NCBI GenBank assembly: GCA_003255745.1
Contig: QKYL01000212.1
Coordinates: 117,723-181,722, forward strand
Direction: 5' to 3'
Source of the DNA: Paracoccus saliphilus
Lineage (GTDB): Bacteria > Pseudomonadota > Alphaproteobacteria > Rhodobacterales > Rhodobacteraceae
Length of the DNA: 64,000 bases
Both the position numbers and the translations under genes were made by a program. Within the stretch, counting starts at the first letter, position 1. Every line of letters begins with the position of its first letter. Positions 8,418-17,102 of the stretch are shown here, in pieces. The notes below the pieces were generated by a model. It was not told the origin of the DNA, did no database searches, and saw only the letters and a list, made by a program, of their open reading frames with translations.

Positions 8418-8768
8418 GGCGGCCGGCGGGGCCTGCGGGCGCATGGGTGCGCGATCGGGCAGATCCCGGCGCGGACGGGCGTCCAGGTGCTGCGGCTCGG
8501 ATCGGGGGGCGGGCCGCGACAGGCGCAGACGGGCCGCCGGATGGCAGCGGCAGGCACGGTCGCCCCGGCCCCGGCACCGATGGGCGGGACGGGGGGACGC
8601 CGTGCGGGCGTGGCAATCCAGGCTGGGCATGTCGCGGCTCATGTGAAACAGATGTGGCTCCGGGGCCTGCCGGTCAAGGGCGCATGACCCCGCAACGCCG
8701 TCGTGAGTTGCAGCGGGCCCCGTTTTTCCTGTATCGGTGGGAAAACGAACTGGACGAGGATATCCGCC
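8418..8768 (-). other. long non-coding region between copA and the L,D-transpeptidase gene
   Basis: This stretch has no convincing protein gene. On the minus strand TTGACC (8677–8672) with CATCTG 17 bases later (8654–8649) is a possible copA promoter, which would give a leader of about 270 bases. Two overlapping frames in that leader (96 and 81 codons) are Arg/Pro-rich with no recognisable domain; the 81-codon frame stops in an ATGA overlap with copA. On the plus strand TTGCAG (8708–8713) and TATCGG (8732–8737) may serve the transpeptidase gene. Confidence 0.4.
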
Positions 8769-9341
8769 ATGAACCGTCGTCAGCTGATCTCGCTGGCCGC
8801 CCTGCTGGCTGCAACGCCCTCGCTGGTGATGGCGCAGGCCGCCCCTGCGGCGGTGCCCGCCGTGGCCCAGGCCGATCCCTATGCCCCGACCGAGGTTGCC
8901 ATCCGCAACGACTTTGAGGTTGGCAGCATCGTCGTCGTCAGCCGGGATTTCTTCCTTTATCACGTCGTGGCACCGGGACGGGCGATCCGCTATGGCGTCG
9001 CCGTCGGCAAGGATGAACTGGTCTGGAAGGGCAAGGCCACCATCGGCCGCAAGGTCGAATGGCCCAGCTGGCGCCCGACCAACGACATGATCGAGCGCAA
9101 CCCGACGGCTTATCAGAAATATGCCGATGGCATGCCCGGTGGACCGACGAACCCCCTGGGGGCGCGCGCGCTGTATCTGTACAACGAGAACGGCCAGGAC
9201 ACGGCGATCCGCATCCACGGCACGACCGAGCCGGGATCGATCGGGCGCGCGGTGTCGAACGGATGCCTGCGGATGCGCAATGAGGCGGTCATCAGCCTGT
9301 TCGACCAGGTGCCGATCGGCACGCCCGTCTACGTCTTCTGA
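8769..9341 (+). CDS. L,D-transpeptidase (ErfK/YbiS/YkuD family), exported
   Basis: A 190-residue periplasmic protein with a signal peptide (about 1–22, MNRRQLISLAALLAATPSLVMA) and a YkuD catalytic domain. The active-site block carries His150 (RIHGTTEPGSIG) and the nucleophile Cys166 (SNGCLRM). Family members make 3-3 peptidoglycan cross-links or attach proteins to murein using the L-to-D linkage. No LysM domain is present. The start has GAGGA upstream; a longer frame from 8703 lacks the signal peptide at its N-terminus. The gene is followed after two bases by mnmH. Confidence 0.93.
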   Translation: MNRRQLISLAALLAATPSLVMAQAAPAAVPAVAQADPYAPTEVAIRNDFEVGSIVVVSRDFFLYHVVAPGRAIRYGVAVGKDELVWKGKATIGRKVEWPSWRPTNDMIERNPTAYQKYADGMPGGPTNPLGARALYLYNENGQDTAIRIHGTTEPGSIGRAVSNGCLRMRNEAVISLFDQVPIGTPVYVF

Positions 9342-9343
9342 TC

Positions 9344-10396
9344 TTGAACCTGCGCCTGTCCCGCGTGGCCGACCCCGCACTGTCGGGGTTCGACCAGATC
9401 ATCGATGCCCGCTCTCCGGCAGAATTCGCCGAGGATCACCTGCCCGGCGCAATCAACCTGCCCGTCCTGAGTGACGAGGAGCGGGCCCGCGTCGGCACGA
9501 TCTACAAGCAGGTCTCGCCCTTTGATGCCCGCAAGATCGGCGGCGCATTGGTCATATCAGCCATTGCGCGCCACATCGCAGGCCCGCTGGCCCAGCATGA
9601 CGGCGCGTGGAAACCGCTTGTCTATTGCTGGCGCGGTGGCCAGCGGTCGGGTGCCTTTACCACGCTGCTGCGCGAGGTGGGCTGGCGCGCCGAGCGGGTC
9701 GAGGGCGGCTACAAGGCATGGCGGCGGCTTGTGGTGGACCTGGTTCAGAACGGGCCGGTGCCTTCGCCCGTGATCGTGCTGGACGGTAATACCGGCAGCG
9801 CCAAGACCGAGATCCTGCTGCGCCTGGCCGAGCGCGGGCATCAGGTCATCGACTTGGAGGGCCTTGCGAACCACCGGGGCAGCATCTTCGGCGGCATGCC
9901 CGGCGGACAGCCCAGCCAGAAGATGTTCGAGGGACGTCTGGCCTTGGCCTTCGAGGCGCTGGACCCCGCCCGCCCGGTCCTGGTCGAGGCCGAGAGCAGC
10001 CGCATCGGCAACCTGAATGTGCCCAAGGCGATGTGGCAGGCGATCTGCGCCGCGCCGCGCGTCCGCCTGGAGGTGCCCGTCGAGGCGCGCGCCGTCTTCA
10101 CCGCCGACCGGTACGAGGAAGTGCTGAGCGACAAAGCGCGCATGGAGCCGATCCTGACGCAATTGGCGCCCCTGCACCCTGCGGCACGGGTTGAAAACTG
10201 GCGCGCGTTGATCGAGGCCCGCGACTGGCGCGTGCTGTCCGAAGGGCTGCTGAGCGATCATTACGATCCGCGCTACAACAGCCACCGTGCCCGCCATGAC
10301 GATGGGCGCGGGCAGATCGTGCCAGTGGCGGATCTGCGCGACCTAGAGGCGGCTGCCGACGCTGTCGAAGCCGCCTTGGCGCGGATGGACGGCTGA
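9344..10396 (+). CDS. mnmH: tRNA 2-selenouridine/geranyl-2-thiouridine synthase
   Basis: A 350-residue enzyme (SelU/YbbB) that converts 2-thiouridine at the wobble position of tRNA-Lys, -Glu and -Gln to 2-selenouridine through a geranylated intermediate. The N-terminal rhodanese domain holds the catalytic Cys95 (VYCWRGGQRSG), and a P-loop GNTGSAKTE begins at 148. The start is TTG 9344, two bases after the transpeptidase stop; it is the only initiator upstream of the conserved N-terminal segment. Selenophosphate synthetase (selD) is not in the window, so selenation versus geranylation cannot be decided here. Confidence 0.92.
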   Translation: MNLRLSRVADPALSGFDQIIDARSPAEFAEDHLPGAINLPVLSDEERARVGTIYKQVSPFDARKIGGALVISAIARHIAGPLAQHDGAWKPLVYCWRGGQRSGAFTTLLREVGWRAERVEGGYKAWRRLVVDLVQNGPVPSPVIVLDGNTGSAKTEILLRLAERGHQVIDLEGLANHRGSIFGGMPGGQPSQKMFEGRLALAFEALDPARPVLVEAESSRIGNLNVPKAMWQAICAAPRVRLEVPVEARAVFTADRYEEVLSDKARMEPILTQLAPLHPAARVENWRALIEARDWRVLSEGLLSDHYDPRYNSHRARHDDGRGQIVPVADLRDLEAAADAVEAALARMDG

Positions 10397-10403
10397 GGGC
10401 CGT

Positions 10404-10427
10404 CCTGCCGGCGCCGCCTCCGGCAGG
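10404..10427. terminator. hairpin between convergent mnmH and purine phosphorylase genes
   Basis: CCTGCCGG (10404–10411) pairs perfectly with CCGGCAGG (10420–10427). The T-tracts are poor on both sides (GGTATTTC on the plus strand), so bidirectional termination is likely but not certain. Confidence 0.45.
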
Positions 10428-10455
10428 GGTATTTCACGCAACGAAGAAGGGGCGT

Positions 10456-11256
10456 TCAGCCTTCGCGCAGGAAGCGGCGCAGCACTGCCTCCAGCTTGGT
10501 GGCGCCCAAGGGGGCCATCGCCTTGGTGTGGTCGTGGCTGATCGATTCGTCACTGAGCCCTGCGCCCATGTTGGTGATGACCGAGATCGCCGCGCAGCGC
10601 AGGCCCAGAAAGCGGCCGAGGATGATTTCCGGTACTGTGGACATGCCGACCGCATCCGCGCCCAGAACACGGGCCGCCCGGATCTCGGCCGGGGTTTCGA
10701 AGCTGGGACCCGAGAACCAGCAATAGACCCCCTCGGGCAGGTCCACGCCCTCGGCTGCGGCGGCCGCCGCCAGCGCCTGGCGCAGGCCGAGGTCATGGGC
10801 ATCGGTCATCGGGACAAAGCGGGCATCCGTCGGCTCTCCGATCAGCGGGTTCGTGCCCGCGAAGGCGATGTGATCGTTCAGCAGCATCAGCCCGCCCGGC
10901 GGGATGTCGGCCCGCAGCGACCCGGCCGCGTTGGTCAGGATCAGCCGGTCGCAGCCAAGCGCGGCCAGCACCTCCAGCGGCAGGCGCATGGCATCGGCGC
11001 GACCGCTTTCGTAGTAATGCGACCGGCCCCCAAAGACGGCGACGCGGCGCCCCTCCAGCTGGCCGATGACCAACTGCGGGACATGGCCCGAGACGCCCGC
11101 ATGGGGGAAGCCCGGCAGGTCGGAATAGGGGATCGCCGTGCCGTCGATCCTTTCCGACAGGTGGCCCAGACCCGATCCCAGGATCAGGCCGAATTCCGGG
11201 GCCTCGTCGCCGGCGCGGTTGCGGATCAGGGCGGCAAGCTCAGCGCTCTTTGACAT
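10456..11256 (-). CDS. purine nucleoside phosphorylase
   Basis: A 266-residue enzyme of the trimeric PNP/MTAP family that splits inosine, guanosine or xanthosine with phosphate. Landmarks are the phosphate loop LGSGLGHL near the N-terminus, GRSHYYE and the purine-binding region FSGPSFETPAEIRA followed by GMSTVPE. ATG 11256 is chosen because GGAGG lies just upstream; an upstream ATG at 11298 would overlap the permease gene much more. It is the last gene of the BMP-type nucleoside importer operon, so imported nucleosides would be phosphorolysed directly. Confidence 0.93.
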   Translation of the reverse strand: MSKSAELAALIRNRAGDEAPEFGLILGSGLGHLSERIDGTAIPYSDLPGFPHAGVSGHVPQLVIGQLEGRRVAVFGGRSHYYESGRADAMRLPLEVLAALGCDRLILTNAAGSLRADIPPGGLMLLNDHIAFAGTNPLIGEPTDARFVPMTDAHDLGLRQALAAAAAAEGVDLPEGVYCWFSGPSFETPAEIRAARVLGADAVGMSTVPEIILGRFLGLRCAAISVITNMGAGLSDESISHDHTKAMAPLGATKLEAVLRRFLREG

Positions 11257-12268
11257 AGGGCTCTCCTCCGGCGCGGGGCGGAACGGCGCGGCCGACAAAG
11301 CCGGCCAGGATGACCACCGTCAGGATATAGGGCAGGGCGTTCATGAACATCGAGGGCACTGTGACGATCCCCAGATCCAGATTCGGGTACAGGTTGGCGA
11401 TCGCCTCCAGAAGGCCGAATAGGAAGGTCGCGAACAGCGCCTGCCAAGGCCGCCACTTGGCGAAAATCAACGCCGCAAGGGCGATGAAGCCGCGCCCGGC
11501 GGTCATTTCCTTGACGAATCCCGCCGACAGGCCGGTGGCCAGATAGGCGCCGGCAATGCCGGTCAGCACGCCGCAGATCGCGACGGCCGCATAGCGCAGC
11601 CGCGTGACCGAGATGCCTGCGGTATCGACCGAGGCCGGGTTTTCCCCCACCGCCCGCAGGCGCAGGCCAAAGCGCGTGCGATAGAGCACCCACCAGGTGA
11701 TCGGCACCAGCGCGAAGGCCACATAAACCAGGATCGTCTGCCCCGAGATCAGCCCCGAGTAGATCGGCCCAAGCACGGGCACGTCGCGGACCGCATCGGC
11801 ACCGGGCAGGGTGATCGGGTTGAACCGCCCGGCACCGCTCAGCGCGGGGGTCCGTCCGCCCAGGCCGAAGGCGTTCTGTCCGATCAGCACCGTCAAACCC
11901 GAGGCGAGGAAATTGATCGCCACGCCTGAGATCAGCTGGTTTCCTTTGAAGGTGATCGAGGCCAGCCCGTGGATCAGCGACAGCGCCAACGCGCCGCCGA
12001 TGCCCGCCACCAGGCCCAGCCAAGCGCTGCCGGTCAGGAACGCCACCGAAGCCGAGGTGAAGGCCGCCATCAGCATCTTGCCCTCCAGCCCGATGTCGAA
12101 GATGCCTGCCCGTTCGGAATAAAGCCCGGCCAGACAGGCCAGCAGCAGCGGCGTCATCAGACGCAGGGCGCTGCCGATCCCCTGCTGGGCGGCCGGACCG
12201 TCGGCCAGCGCCCAGATCAGGCAGATGGCCAGGACGATGATCGCGATCAACGAGTCCCGGATGTTCAT
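11240..12268 (-). CDS. nucleoside ABC transporter permease 2 (NupQ/YufQ-like)
   Basis: A 342-residue inner-membrane permease of the branched-chain/BMP transporter superfamily with about nine to ten hydrophobic segments and the family motif FDIGLEGKMLMAAF near residue 60. It pairs with the preceding permease to form the channel of a purine nucleoside importer. It begins with ATGA overlap of the upstream permease (12265–12268) and its end overlaps the phosphorylase gene by 17 bases, so all are on one message. Confidence 0.92.
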   Translation of the reverse strand: MNIRDSLIAIIVLAICLIWALADGPAAQQGIGSALRLMTPLLLACLAGLYSERAGIFDIGLEGKMLMAAFTSASVAFLTGSAWLGLVAGIGGALALSLIHGLASITFKGNQLISGVAINFLASGLTVLIGQNAFGLGGRTPALSGAGRFNPITLPGADAVRDVPVLGPIYSGLISGQTILVYVAFALVPITWWVLYRTRFGLRLRAVGENPASVDTAGISVTRLRYAAVAICGVLTGIAGAYLATGLSAGFVKEMTAGRGFIALAALIFAKWRPWQALFATFLFGLLEAIANLYPNLDLGIVTVPSMFMNALPYILTVVILAGFVGRAVPPRAGGEPYVKER

Positions 12269-13368
12269 CGCGCGGCCCCCTTGCTGCGCCGCGTGGCCAG
12301 GAAGATCCGCTCTAGCGGCATGCGGACCATGTTGTCCAGCGCCCCCGTGAACAGGATCACCAGCGCCTGGATCACCACGATCAGTTCGCGCGGGATCGAG
12401 GTCCACAGCGCCAGTTCCCCGCCGCCCTGGTAGAGAAACCCGAACAGCAGCGCGGCCAGGAAGATGCCCAAGGGATGATTGCGGCCCATCAGCGCCACCG
12501 CGATGCCGATGAAGCCCGCGCCCTCGACCGCATTCAGGACCAGGCGTTCGGATTCGCCCATAACGTTGTTGATGGCCATCAGCCCCGCCAGCCCGCCCGA
12601 GATCAGCATGGCGATCACGGTGATCCGGACCGGGTTGATGCCCGCATAGACGGCGCCCGGCTCGGACTTGCCAAGGGCGCGGATCTGGTAGCCAAGCCGC
12701 GTGCGCCAGACCAGCACCCAGACCAGCAGGCAGGCCAGCAGCGCAATGAAGAAGGTGACATTGACCGGCGTGTTGCGGCCCCATTCCATGCCAAAGCCCG
12801 CCGCGATGTCGGACAGCGTGGGCAGGTTGGTCGCTTCGGGAAAGCGGGCCGTGGCCGGGTCCATGCTGCCCACCGGGCGCAGCAGGTTGACCAGCACATA
12901 GTTCAGCGCCGCCGCCGCGATGAAGTTGAACATGATCGTGGTGATCACGATGTGGCTGCCGCGCTTGGCCTGCAGGATGGCCGGGATAAAGGCCCAGGCC
13001 GCGCCAAAAGCCGCCGCCCCGACCATCGCCGCCGGCAGCGCCAGCCCCCAATGCGGCAACGGCAGATAAAGCAGCACCAGCGCAACCCCCAGCCCGCCCA
13101 TCGCCGCCTGGCCTTCGCCACCGATGTTGAACAGGGCCGCGTGATAGGCGACCATCACGGCAAGTCCCGTGAAGATGAAGTTGGTGGCGTAATACAGCGT
13201 GAACCCCCAGCCATAGCTGGAGCCGAGCGCGCCTTCGACCATCGTGGTCAGCGCCTCGCGCGGGCTTTCCCCGATCGCCAAGATCACCAGCGCCGAGATC
13301 GCCATTGCCAAAATCAGCGAGATCAGCGGCGTCAGGACGACATCCGCCCATTTCGGCATCTTGTCCAT
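12265..13368 (-). CDS. nucleoside ABC transporter permease 1 (NupP/YufP-like)
   Basis: A 367-residue multi-spanning permease. The signature FNIGGEGQAAMGGLG (about residues 85–100) is the typical loop of BMP/branched-chain permeases. Length and hydrophobic profile match NupP-type proteins. The start codon overlaps the ATPase stop by one base (TGATG), implying coupled translation. Confidence 0.92.
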   Translation of the reverse strand: MDKMPKWADVVLTPLISLILAMAISALVILAIGESPREALTTMVEGALGSSYGWGFTLYYATNFIFTGLAVMVAYHAALFNIGGEGQAAMGGLGVALVLLYLPLPHWGLALPAAMVGAAAFGAAWAFIPAILQAKRGSHIVITTIMFNFIAAAALNYVLVNLLRPVGSMDPATARFPEATNLPTLSDIAAGFGMEWGRNTPVNVTFFIALLACLLVWVLVWRTRLGYQIRALGKSEPGAVYAGINPVRITVIAMLISGGLAGLMAINNVMGESERLVLNAVEGAGFIGIAVALMGRNHPLGIFLAALLFGFLYQGGGELALWTSIPRELIVVIQALVILFTGALDNMVRMPLERIFLATRRSKGAAR

Positions 13369-15008
13369 CAGGCCCTTCCTTCCGGCAGCTCGTCGACATG
13401 GGCAGAGCCGCCGGCGTTGGCGGAACTGTCGCGGGTGTCGGTGACGCCCGCCATCAGCAGGCCCAGCTCACCCGTGGTGGTGTCCCCGGGCAGGCGTTCA
13501 CCCATGATGCGGCCGTCGAACATCACGGCCACCCGGTCGGCCAGCGCCAGAATTTCGTCCAACTCGACTGAAACCAGCAGGATTGCCTTGCCCGCGTCGC
13601 GCAGGGCCACGATCTGCTTGTGGATGAATTCGATCGCGCCGATATCCACGCCGCGCGTCGGCTGGCCGATCAGCAGCAGGTCGGGATTGCGCTCGATCTC
13701 TCGTGCCACGACGATCTTCTGCTGGTTCCCACCAGAAAAGTTGCGCGCCGCCAGCCCCGCGTCGCGGGGGCGGACGTCGAACCGCTCCATCTTGGCCTCG
13801 GCGTCGCGTCGGATGGCCTGGTTGTCCATCAGCCAGCCCTTGTTGAACTCGGGCGCGTCCTGCCAGCCGAAGGCGATGTTTTCCCAGGCCGCGAAATCCA
13901 TGATCAGCCCCTCGACCTGCCGATCCTCGGGGATGTGGCCGATGCCGTCGCGGCGACGCTGACCAGCGTCGCAACCGCGACCGGACAGGGGCAGGTCCGC
14001 GCCGTTCATGCGCACCTGACCCGTGACGCGGCTGCCCTTGGGGGGATAACCGCCCAGGATCTCCAGCAGCTGTGTCTGTCCGTTGCCGCTGACGCCCGCG
14101 ATGCCCAGGATCTCTCCGGCGCGGATGTCCAGGCTGACGCCGCGCAGGCGTTCCACGCCGCCATCGTCGACCAGCCGCAGGTCGCGCACCTCCAGCACGA
14201 GGGCGGCGGGGCGGGCGGGGGTCTTTTCGACGTTCAGCAGCACCTTGCGGCCGACCATCAGCTCGGCCAGCTCTTCGGGGCTGGTCTGGGCGGTCTTGAC
14301 CGAGGCGACCATCTCGCCGCGGCGCATTACGCTGACATTGTCAGTGATTTCCATGATCTCGCGCAGCTTGTGGGTGATCAGGATGATTGTCTTTCCCTCG
14401 TCGCGCAGGCCCTGCAGGATGCGGAACAGGTGGTCGGCCTCGGCCGGCGTCAGCACGCCGGTCGGCTCGTCCAGAATCAGAATGTCGGCCTGGCGATACA
14501 GCGCCTTGAGGATCTCGACCCGCTGCTGGTGGCCCACCGACAGGTCCTCGACCGTTGCGTTGGGATCGACGTTCAGCTGGTATTCGGCGGCCAGCTGCTT
14601 CAGCACGCCGCGCGCCTTGGACAGCGAGGGGCGCAGCAGGGCTCCCTCCTCGACCCCAAGGATGACGTTCTCCAGAACCGTGAAATTCTGCACCAGCTTG
14701 AAATGCTGGAAGACCATGCCGATGCCCGCGCGGATCGCGGTCTGGCTGTCGGCGATGGTGATGGGCCGGCCATTGACCAGGATCTCGCCGGCATCGGGCT
14801 TGTAGAACCCGTAGAGGATCGACATCAGCGTGGATTTTCCCGCGCCGTTCTCTCCGATGATGCCGTGGATCGTGCCCTTGGGCACCGAGAGGTTGATGTC
14901 CCAGTTGGCCTGAACCGGGCCGAACGCCTTCGAGATGCCGCGCAACTCGATGGCAGGGGGGGCGGCCGTGCCCGACCGCCCCCCCTTCATGTCGTCTGCG
15001 GCGGCCAT
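13368..15008 (-). CDS. nucleoside ABC transporter ATPase with two ABC domains (NupO/YufO-like)
   Basis: A 546-residue energiser with two tandem ABC modules. The first has Walker A GENGAGKST, signature LSVGHQQRVEI and Walker B ILDEPTGVL. The second has a degenerate Walker A (GVSGNGQTQ, with Lys replaced by Gln) and signature FSGGNQQKIVVARE, as is usual for sugar/nucleoside importers of this class. The translation start could also be ATG 14990 (MKGGRSG). Its start overlaps the stop of the binding-protein gene by one base. Confidence 0.94.
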   Translation of the reverse strand: MAAADDMKGGRSGTAAPPAIELRGISKAFGPVQANWDINLSVPKGTIHGIIGENGAGKSTLMSILYGFYKPDAGEILVNGRPITIADSQTAIRAGIGMVFQHFKLVQNFTVLENVILGVEEGALLRPSLSKARGVLKQLAAEYQLNVDPNATVEDLSVGHQQRVEILKALYRQADILILDEPTGVLTPAEADHLFRILQGLRDEGKTIILITHKLREIMEITDNVSVMRRGEMVASVKTAQTSPEELAELMVGRKVLLNVEKTPARPAALVLEVRDLRLVDDGGVERLRGVSLDIRAGEILGIAGVSGNGQTQLLEILGGYPPKGSRVTGQVRMNGADLPLSGRGCDAGQRRRDGIGHIPEDRQVEGLIMDFAAWENIAFGWQDAPEFNKGWLMDNQAIRRDAEAKMERFDVRPRDAGLAARNFSGGNQQKIVVAREIERNPDLLLIGQPTRGVDIGAIEFIHKQIVALRDAGKAILLVSVELDEILALADRVAVMFDGRIMGERLPGDTTTGELGLLMAGVTDTRDSSANAGGSAHVDELPEGRA

Positions 15009-15997
15009 TACGACGCCGGGCAGGTGTTGTCGGTCATGTAGTCGTGGACCTCGATCTCGCCCGAGGCGATGGCGGCCTTGGCCTCGTCCACGGCGGCCTG
15101 CATCTCGTCGGTGACCAGTTCGGCATTGTTGTCGTCGATGGCCACGTCCACACCGCCCGCGGCCAGGTCCATGACCTTGACGCCGGGTTCCAGGTCTGCG
15201 CCGGCGGTAAAGGCGTCAAAGACCGCGTTGTCCACCCGCTTGACCATCGATGTCAGGATCTGCCCCGGATGCAGCGCATTCTGGTTGCTGTCCACGCCGA
15301 TGGCCAGGATGTCCTCATCCGCCGCGGCCTGCAGCACGCCGATGCCAGTGCCGCCCGCCGCTGCGTAGATCACGTCCGCGCCCTGCGACTTCTGCGCACG
15401 GGCCAGCTCGCCCCCCTTCACCGGGTCGTTCCACGCTGCGGGCGTGGTTCCGGTATAGTTCACGACCACGTTGCCTTCGGGCTGCACCGACTTGAAGCCT
15501 TGGGCAAACCCGCATTCGAACTTGTGGATCAGCGGGATGTCCATGCCGCCGATAAAGCCCACGGTCCCGCTTTCCGACGCCATCCCGGCCATGACGCCGG
15601 CAAGGTAGCTGCCCTGCTCCTCGGTAAAGACGACCGACTGCACGTTGGGGGCCTCGACCACCATGTCGATGATCCCGAACTTTGTGTCGGGATAATCGCC
15701 CGCGACCTTGGTCAGCACGTCGCCAAAGGCAAAGCCCACCATGATGATCGGGTTCGACCCGGATTCCGCCAGCCGGCGCAGGGCCTGCTCGCGCTGTGCC
15801 TCGGACTGCATCTCCAGTTCGCGATAGCTGCCGCCGCTTTCCTGCACCCAACGCTCTGCACCGGCATGGGCGGCCTCGTTGAAGGACTTGTCGAACTTGC
15901 CGCCCAGGTCATAGATCAGCGCCGGTTCTGCCAGGGCCGCACCGGACGTCAGGGCCGTCAGGGCCGCACCTGCCAGAAGCGTTTTCATCAGGGACAT
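15008..15997 (-). CDS. BMP-family nucleoside-binding periplasmic protein
   Basis: A 329-residue solute-binding protein of the Bmp/PnrA family. A signal peptide (MSLMKTLLAGAALTALTSGAALA) precedes a mature domain with the typical GGKFDKSFNEAAHAG segment. It captures purine nucleosides in the periplasm for the downstream ABC proteins. ATG 15997 is chosen because GAGG lies six bases upstream; alternatives at 16009 and 15988 are less well placed. It is the first gene of the operon and is followed by the ATPase with a one-base overlap. Confidence 0.92.
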   Translation of the reverse strand: MSLMKTLLAGAALTALTSGAALAEPALIYDLGGKFDKSFNEAAHAGAERWVQESGGSYRELEMQSEAQREQALRRLAESGSNPIIMVGFAFGDVLTKVAGDYPDTKFGIIDMVVEAPNVQSVVFTEEQGSYLAGVMAGMASESGTVGFIGGMDIPLIHKFECGFAQGFKSVQPEGNVVVNYTGTTPAAWNDPVKGGELARAQKSQGADVIYAAAGGTGIGVLQAAADEDILAIGVDSNQNALHPGQILTSMVKRVDNAVFDAFTAGADLEPGVKVMDLAAGGVDVAIDDNNAELVTDEMQAAVDEAKAAIASGEIEVHDYMTDNTCPAS

Positions 15998-16049
15998 AAG
16001 GAACCTCATCCTGTTTCGCGGGCGATTCAGCCGGCCCGCTGATCGCCCG

Positions 16050-16078
16050 ATTAGGGCGCATCGGTCAGGGTCGGTCAA
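16050..16078 (-). promoter_or_regulatory. predicted promoter of the nucleoside importer operon
   Basis: On the minus strand TTGACC (16078–16073) and CCTAAT (16055–16050) have a 17-base spacer. The -35 box overlaps the stop codon of rimI. Confidence 0.45.
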
Positions 16079-16509
16079 CCGCCTTCTTGGGTGGCATGCA
16101 GCGTCAGACGCATCACGACGGCATCTGTCGCGGGACCGTAATATCGCCGCCTGATGCCGGCTTCCAGCCAGCCAAGGCTTCGGTACAGCTGCCGTGCCGC
16201 AAGGTTATCTTCGGCAACCTCCAGAAAGGCATCCTCGACATCGCGGGCGCGGCATTCATCCTGAAAGCGCGCAACCAGGCAGCGTCCCAGACCGTGTCGC
16301 CGCGCCTCGGGGGCGACGGCCAGGGTCAGCAGCTCCGCCTCGCCCGCCAGCGCCCGGCCCAGCAGGAACCCCTGCGGCTCGGCCAGCAGGAAGGTGCCTC
16401 GCCCCGCCAGAATCCCCGCAAAGGCTTCGGTCGTCCAGGGGGCGGGCCGCAGGAAACAACGCGCATGCAGATCGGCCAGCGCCTGCAGGTCGGACGCGGT
16501 GGCGCTCAT
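16075..16509 (-). CDS. rimI: ribosomal-protein-alanine N-acetyltransferase (RimI-type GNAT)
   Basis: A 144-residue GNAT acetyltransferase. The acetyl-CoA motif is seen as VAPEARRHGLGRCLVARF and the C-terminal substrate region as NLAARQLYRSLGWLEAGIRRRYY, both typical of RimI, which acetylates the N-terminus of ribosomal S18. It overlaps tsaB by four bases, an arrangement common in bacteria. Substrate is inferred from family and context. Confidence 0.85.
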   Translation of the reverse strand: MSATASDLQALADLHARCFLRPAPWTTEAFAGILAGRGTFLLAEPQGFLLGRALAGEAELLTLAVAPEARRHGLGRCLVARFQDECRARDVEDAFLEVAEDNLAARQLYRSLGWLEAGIRRRYYGPATDAVVMRLTLHATQEGG

Positions 16510-17102
16510 GCCAGAATGCGCGGCGGCGCCTCGCGCGCCGGGGCGGCATCCGCCGGGCGCAGGTACAGCGGCGCGGGCCGGGGTCCGGGCTGGTCGGCGC
16601 GGCCCGCCGCAATGCGCGCCACGCCCTCGGCCAGCGCGACCGCCGGCGCAGTCGGCGCCGGGCCGGGCGGCAGCGCGCCGGCCGCAGCTTGCTGCGGCCG
16701 GCTCTCCTCCCTCGTCTCCGTGTTGAAATCCTGCCAGATGACCAGATCGCCGCGCCCCGGCAGGATGATCCGGCAGGGGCGCGACAGGCCCCAGGCCGCC
16801 GCCTCGGTCACGCTGACGCCGATGGCCGGAATACGCAGCGCCAGCGCCAGCCCCCGCGCCGCCGCCACCGCCACGCGGATGCCGGTAAAGTTGCCTGGCC
16901 CAATCCCCACGCCCAGGGCGTGCAGGTCCCGCCAGCCCAGTCCGGCCTTCGCCAGCAGCTCCTCCAGCATCGGCATCAGCCGCTCGGCTTGGCCCTTGGC
17001 CATCTCCTCGTGCCGGATCGCCAGCAGGCGGTCCCCCTGCAGCAAAGCGGCCGCGCAATGCGCGGCCGATGTGTCAAAGCCCAGAACGATCCTGTCAGAC
17101 AA
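16506..17102 (-). CDS. tsaB: TsaB, tRNA threonylcarbamoyladenosine complex subunit
   Basis: A 198-residue ASKHA-fold protein. It starts MSDRIVLGFDTSAAHCAAAL and has the conserved IGPGNFTGIRVAVAAARGLA segment of TsaB. It is the scaffold partner of TsaD (at 25.3 kb) in making t6A37 on tRNAs that read ANN codons. Its start overlaps nfuA by eight bases and its end overlaps rimI by four bases. It is shorter than E. coli TsaB (231), with a proline/alanine-rich middle. Confidence 0.92.
   Translation of the reverse strand: MSDRIVLGFDTSAAHCAAALLQGDRLLAIRHEEMAKGQAERLMPMLEELLAKAGLGWRDLHALGVGIGPGNFTGIRVAVAAARGLALALRIPAIGVSVTEAAAWGLSRPCRIILPGRGDLVIWQDFNTETREESRPQQAAAGALPPGPAPTAPAVALAEGVARIAAGRADQPGPRPAPLYLRPADAAPAREAPPRILA

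Noticed and set aside
8352..8642. 96- and 81-codon frames in the copA leader as protein genes
   Set aside because: Arg/Pro-rich composition with no hydrophobic or Cys motif of the DUF2946 type and no good ribosome-binding site. Kept only as possible leader translation.
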